NCBI GenBank assembly: GCA_037954325.1
Contig: JBBMNZ010000003.1
Coordinates: 21,445,392-21,509,391, forward strand
Source of the DNA: Fistularia commersonii
Taxonomy: Eukaryota > Chordata > Actinopteri > Syngnathiformes > Fistulariidae
Direction: 5' to 3'
Length of the DNA stretch: 64,000 bases
Shown here: in pieces, positions 52,709 through 59,814 of the stretch
Position numbering within the stretch: position 1 is the stretch's first letter
How the letters are laid out: each line of letters starts with the position of its first letter
The notes under the pieces: generated by a model
Databases searched by the model: none
What the model was told of the DNA's origin: nothing
What the model saw: only the letters and a program-made list of their open reading frames with translations
Translations under genes and position numbers: made by a program

Positions 52709-53857
52709 AGGGTCAACATCACATTGGATTCAACATTTTGGACAATTCTTCGGCACTAGTTTTCCGATTTTTTTTGAGAACAAAAACAGAATATTCCGAG
52801 TATAAATACTCCAATAAAAGGAGTAACACGACCAAAGACAAGTGAAATTAAAAACCTTTTTCGGTATAACAGAGTTGGAGCTGCGTCGTCAAACTTTAGG
52901 TTAAAATGACTTTCCCAAAGGTCAGCGGTATGCTTAGACCTCTATGCCGACCAGAGTGCTGCGATTACTCCGAGCAAAGCCTCTCAGCAGCAGCCTTCAG
53001 TCAACGCAGGAAAATGCCAACAAGCTAACCGGCTAAATACATGTGGCCCACTGCCCTGGTGCAGAGGAGAGAGAGAGAGAGCGAGAGAGAGCGATTGGCA
53101 GACAAAGGAAACCTAATCATTTCATTTCCAGCAGATACCGGTTGGGGCCCGAGGCCATTTTCTTATCTCTATTTATTCCACGTACGTTTACGTGCATTCC
53201 TGAATGAGCCGATCGGGAGCTGCCGCCCGTCTTACAACTCGGAGAAAAAAAAAAAAAAAAAGGGTTTGATTTCGATACGGATTGTCGATTGAAGAGCAAA
53301 TAGTAAAACAAAAACTAGACAAACAAAATAAACAGCATCAAACTATTAATGTTTGTTTTCAGTTTTACAGCCTCTTGTAGCAGAACTTTAGTAGCCCAGC
53401 TTTGCCTTAAAAAAAAAAAAAAAAAAACAAGGGTAATGGGAGGGGCGCAAATACTCGCCAGCTGCAGATGGTCTGAGTGAAAGCAATTGAGAGGCAGATA
53501 GAATACGTGTGTGTGTGTGTGAGCTTCGGAAAAAGCACGGAAGAGAGAATTCAATTTAGTTTTTGTTTGATCATTCCAGGAATTTTGTTTTTTTTTTTTT
53601 TGTTCCCCAACCCCCTGTTACAGAATAACACATAAAGAAACCAGTGAGGCTTTCCTGCGGGGGTGGGAGGAGGCCACCTATTTGAAAGAAAAAAAATTAA
53701 AAAGAAAAAACAAAAACAGACACAGATGCACCCAAAACTAAATTACAACTCCAACATGGGTGGATCTGAAGCGATGAGGTTTAGGTCCCGAACAGTGCAG
53801 GTGTAGTCTTTGCAGATGTTTCCACAGCAAGGGCTTGTGTGCTAGCATGCATGTGTA

Positions 53858-53896
<39 letters not shown>

Positions 53897-56800
53897 CACT
53901 GACGGTGCACCTGCAAACACTGGCCGGCTGCAACAAAATGAAAGGCCTGTGAGCGGACACAGGCGGCCACATTGTGGGACGGCTAATGAAAAGTGGGCTC
54001 TGTGGGTCCGCCGAGACACAGTGGCGGCTTCAACGGTAGCCAAAAACTCCTGCGTGTTGGTTGTCGTCGAATCTTTGGTTGACCTTTGACCTTTAATCTG
54101 ATACAGCCAGTCGGAGTTGTATGTTTTGTTTTTTTTTTTTTTGTCTTTCAAATGAATTGACAGAACAGGAACAGCGTGTTCTCTTCTTCCCCTTTCAGTG
54201 GACCCGAGCATTCATGTTGCAGTTTTGGGGGGAGGGGGCGTTAAAAAATAGCTTTCGTTGGTATCGGCCAGCGAGGACTCGCTACAGAAATATTTCTTTG
54301 TATTCGCGAGCACCGCCGAAATGATTCACTGGGACGGCTCGTGACTGTTTAGCATATTTCGGCGTGCCCGTCACCTGTCCCAGTGACAGGGATCCCCTGG
54401 TGGGATCCAAGTAAACAATCTGGTAGCGACGATTTTGTCAGCTGACAGCGAGACATAAGTCTTGCCTTCTTTGGATTTTTCCCCTCCATGTGACGTTTGT
54501 GTTCCAAAACCCCCCGAAAAAATCCCCTTCCCTTAATTCTGAAGCGAACACATTCTGCCGATCCACTCGTTCCTCTTCGGGGACGAGTCACAGGCGATGT
54601 GATTCATCCACTTCCTGCGTTTTAAAAGCATAACTTGGCAAGTGATTAACAGGTGTGTGTGTGTGTGTGCGTTTCCAATTATTGTGTGCGATCCAAGACA
54701 GAGCAAGTCTTGGAACGGGGTGAGATGAACCGCATGCCTTGAATGTTTTAGAAGTGATATTACGAATCTATAGAGAGACATTTCTGTATTCATGCAAAAT
54801 GGCGGAGTAAAACGCCAGTCTCTGGTTAGCATTCTTGTACAAAACCAGCGGAGCCTCGATCAAACTAACCGACCCGTCCCAGAACAAATCCATCCATAGG
54901 ACGGGATGTTATGTAACGATCATTCCACAGTGTCAAGGTCGTATCCGGCTGAGAAATGCGAGGTTCTGTGGGCGAAAATAAACCAAGTCGCGGTCTGATC
55001 CTCCGAGGCCTGACATGACGAAGGCACAAGGTTACACAAACGGATGCTAGCTTAGTATTCCAAACGATTGGCGGGACTGGGTGTCGATAATTGGGTCTGA
55101 TCTCTTGGAAAGTTGGATGACGCATCTCTGAAATACATATAAGCCATTCTAAAGTGACATTACAAGCTAGAGTTACTAAAAAAACAACCCTGGGCAAGAT
55201 TCTCGCCAAACTGGTTGTCGGCTAACAAAGGAACACACGCCTGCCATCGTCCCGCCGCTGTGACATCTTACGGCTGCCCGCCGTGCCCTTCGAGCCCTCT
55301 GTGTAAACATTCGCGCAATCCTTCGTTGGCCTTTGATTTCGCCCCGATCTGGCACGCGGCTGTGAAATTTCACTCCTGAAACCGAGGGGACGGCGAACAC
55401 GATCGGTACTCCATCACCTCCCCGACTAAGTTCATCTCGCGTCTGTAAATGTTGACCGTCCCCAGTTAATGCGCGTTGAGCCCCTTGTGCCAAGAAAACG
55501 GCTAAGAAGATGCTGAATGGCGAAACTGCTGACCTGAGGTGACCCCCCCCGCCCCCACCCCACCCCCACTAGTGTTTCTGTTGGCTCGAAGGTAAGGGGG
55601 ACGGGGAGGGGCGCAGGGCGGGGGCACAACGGGAGCTTCAGTGCTCCGCAGGTCCCTGACGTGCACAAAATATAAATACTTAGAGAGGAAAAAAACAAAC
55701 CCGACTGCTTAGCTGAGAATTTGATCAGATAAGTTTGACATAACAATGACCCGTACCAGCGACCATTGTGAGTTGGACCTGATAAAAAAAAAAAAAAAAA
55801 AATGACGGGGAATTCCTACCGCCGTGCTAGAAGGTGTAAACTTCTTGGGTTGAGGGCTTGTTTTTTTTTTTTTTTTTTTTAAAGCCGCATGGCGAAAGTA
55901 GAAGACGATATGTTCAGGAGGAAGTTCATTCCAAGGACACGCTGGTGGAAGTGCTGAGCGAACGCGCTGACGTGAACGAGAACAAAAGTGAGGCGAAGGT
56001 TGCTTTCGGACTCTTCCTTTGGATTCTGGTCCATTTTCGGTAAAACGTCCGGTTCTACTGTTTTCACAGTAAGGTAATAAACATGGGCGGCGGTGATGAG
56101 ACGCGCTCGGCGTCATCAGTCGCGGGACGTAACGTCATTCTCATTCACAAAAAAAAAAAAAAACAAAAAAAAAAACAGGATGTCCCAGTCTTCTATCGAC
56201 AGTAATGCTGATTAACTGTCCATTCAGGATGAATGAATTTAAATGACTTAGCAGGGACTTGTAATCCAGCTAGATGTTTAGGACATAAACTCAAACTGAG
56301 ATGGTTTGGACGTGTACAGGGGACAGATAGTGATAGAAGTGATGCAATCCACCGCAAATCCGCCTCGAGCGGAGCAGATACTCGTGAAGGTGGCCTGCTT
56401 CCCGTAAGAATCAGGATAGGAAACGTGGCATTTGTTGATGGGTGGCTTCCTGCATGAGGAGAAACTGTCTTTCAGACAGTTTCCTTCAGTATGACGAGGG
56501 AGGCTGAAAAGCGCCGGCGGGTTGAAACTTTACGGACGCTGTATGTTGCGGAAACACGGTGACCGAAGAACAAGCGCTAAATATCTATGTACATTCCATC
56601 GTGAACATGTGTTGTCACTGGAATTTACGGCTTTTGAGTCATATCTGGAAGAAGTAGGTAAACAATCTCTGGAATGACGAAATAAGCTTCAAGCTGAAAT
56701 CAGGTGATTTTTTTTTTTTTCCCACAGCCCTCCAGCTGCAGTTGTCTTCATCCCACGGGGTCGGCTGGAGTTCGGAGGTGGTTGAAGGTGAGGACAAGTC

Positions 56801-58020
56801 AAATCACAGCGCGTCAGCTCCTTCAACCCAAAAACCGCGGGTGTTCAGACAAGGGGAGAGCGCGCTCTTTAGGGCCCGTGCTTTTCAACATCTTCAAGCG
56901 CTTTTGGAGATGAAGCACTTGAAGCGACAGGGTTTGTCAGGACCTCGGCGTGCTCCGGAGACGCAGTCGTTGGCTGGTTCCCAAGAAGACGGGAAAAAAA
57001 TCTCGAGTAAATGACATCCTCTATAAAGAGTATGAAAACAGTCTTGTCTCATTCCTCCCGAGGGCGAGTTCCCTGGCGGCTGACGAACTAAAACCGGTCT
57101 CGCTTCGGGGTGACGACTCAAGCGCTGCCTACAGGGAAAAAAAAATGCTCCTATTTTCAGACACTTGAGGTGCCAGTTCGAGAAACACTACATTGCATTA
57201 CATTGCATTTGGCAGACGCTTTTATCCAAAGCGACTTACAATAGAGGACATAGGGACTGCAAATACACTTGCAAATACAACACTACATTGCAAAAAAAGT
57301 ACACAACATTTGTGCAAATTATTTCGTCCTAATTAAACTGCTCAGTTGGGAGAGTTGATGATCACACGTGTCTTTTTTTATCTCCCAAAATGATGGAATG
57401 GGATTTGACATGATTGTTGAGACGATGATGTGTTGAATCTTTCTATCTTGATATCTTTGGGCTTTTCTCACACTGGATTCTAAACTTAAAGAATTAATTC
57501 ATTCTTTAATAATTAACAACAAGAGATGGGTTCATCTTGAACTAGTCGTCGGTCGATCGCACGCAACGTGTCAACAACACACATGTTTGAATAAACCGAT
57601 AAACCTACTGCATGTTTTTGAATTGGAAGAAACCGAGCAGACGAGGGAAACATGCAAACTCCCAGAAAGGCCCCCTATCAGAATCAAACCAGAGAACTGT
57701 TTGCATTAGCGCTCACCACTGCGCCCGGAAATCACAACACAAAAGTCGTAATTCATTCTGAAAATATGGACCTTCTCACAGGGTGTAAAGCTGTATCACC
57801 AGACTTAGATACATCTAGGCTGTAACCAGATACTGAGACCAAACAAATATCTTGACATGGATTCGGACGCACGATTCCTTCTGGGAGAAAAAGGCGGAAT
57901 AAGTGTTCGAAAGTACACGTGCTGAGGGGAAAACCACTGACATGGGCAGCCCGGTGCCAAATTGTAAGTGGTCTTCAATCCTTGTGGTTTCAAAGTGCTT
58001 TGAACTAGATAGTATTCAAC

Positions 58021-58055
<35 letters not shown>

Positions 58056-59771
58056 ATGGCGGCAGAGCTGCCATGCAAGGACACTTGGACATGCAGACAA
58101 GAAGGGCCGGGGATGGCACCGCTGAGCCTCCGATCGGGGGGGGATGCTAACCAGGCTAACCAGGTCATCGGAAGCAACTTAGGGTTCACGGTCTTGCCCA
58201 AGGTGACATGCAGGCAAGAAGTGCCGGGCACGGAATCGCCGAACTGCGGTTTGTATGGGACACCGCAGCAGAGGATGTACTTCATCTGAAGTCTTTTTCT
58301 TCTTCAGGAGACCTGTGGCTGAAACCGGCGGTTCGGGTCAGAGGTCGAGTTTAAATCCGGCTTCCTTTAAGAGTAGTGCACACTGTGTCGTGTCAGAGTC
58401 AAACTATGTCGTATACGAGAAAGGTCACCGCCGCCTGTTCTTTCTCAGGAGTTTTTTCAATGTCTGCAGAGATGTTTTATTACATGGCCGTGTCCAGCGT
58501 CATCTCCCGCACTGGGCGACTGACACTAACAGACGAAATAAGCCCATCGGGAAGGCTGGCTCCTTCCTTGGAGTTGAATTAGACTGGAGAGGAGGATGTT
58601 GAAGAAGCTGCTCAGTATCAGGGAAACACCTCTCACCCATCGCATGCTGTACTGGAGTCCTACCAGAGCACTTTCAGTCGTACACTGAGACCACAGAACG
58701 CCACAGAATGTCTTTCTTACCCGTGGCCATCAAAGTAGATAATGCCTCCCCTTTCTGCAAGAAGGAAAGCAGGCAGCAATAAAGTCAATATCATGTTTTG
58801 AGTGAATATGTTACGTTGGGGATTAATAAAGTTCTGTTCTATTCTATGGCTGGCAGAGCCCCGCCCACTGCCGACCGCAGCCACCGCCACCGCCGCCGCG
58901 GGAGCAGCCCGGCTCTGCCTTGGCACCGGCCGCCAACGGGCAGATACACAATCTCACTGAGCAAACAATTAAGGGCTGCTCCCACACACTTAGAGGTACT
59001 CGGCCGTGTCTCTGTGTTTGACGATTAACCCTTTCTGCTTACACATTAACTCCGGGGCGAGCCGATGAATGGCATTCCTGGGAGGCCTGTTTACTAAAGC
59101 GTGGACAATAAAACACGCTGCCTCGCTACTTGTTTGCCTGCTACCTTTGAACTTGGCTCCGGCGCCATCGTGGATGTTGTGCGCGGCGTGGCTGTCGGTT
59201 TCGAAGCGCCCGATGATTTTCGGCCGGCGAGCACCCGGTTCTTTTATTGGTTGTTTTCCTCCAAAGTTGCGACGGGAAGCGACCTGCATTTTTCGGAGGG
59301 TTGCCAAGTTCTTTGAGGCCAGATAGCATAAACAGGTGGCGATCGGGTGACGGCGATACGTCCTCTTTACGCAGCGCGCAGTCTCTCGACAATACGGGTC
59401 CGCGTCCTGCCTTCCTGGCCGGCTGCATTGTGCGCGGCGCTAAAGGGTGTTGTTGCACAACCTTGAGGAATTCGGTCGACAACGGGGTACGAGCGAGGGG
59501 GGGAAAAAACAATGCGCGGTTATAAAGTTGTACGAGTGTTCGCTTGCACATATACGCGACATGTCCCCGAAGAAACAGAATATGAGTGGAATGTTTTGAG
59601 AGGGATTCTTAAAAAAGAAACCCTCTCCTCTGTGGCTTTCGACAATGTCTGTATTGAAACAGTGCTTTTCAGTGTAGTGCAAAAACAAGGACCCGCAACT
59701 GATAGGCCGCCGGCGGGGAGAGAGAGAGGGCTCCTGTGTGCGCGGCATAATCGCCGCACAGCTGGATTCAA

Positions 59772-59814
<43 letters not shown>

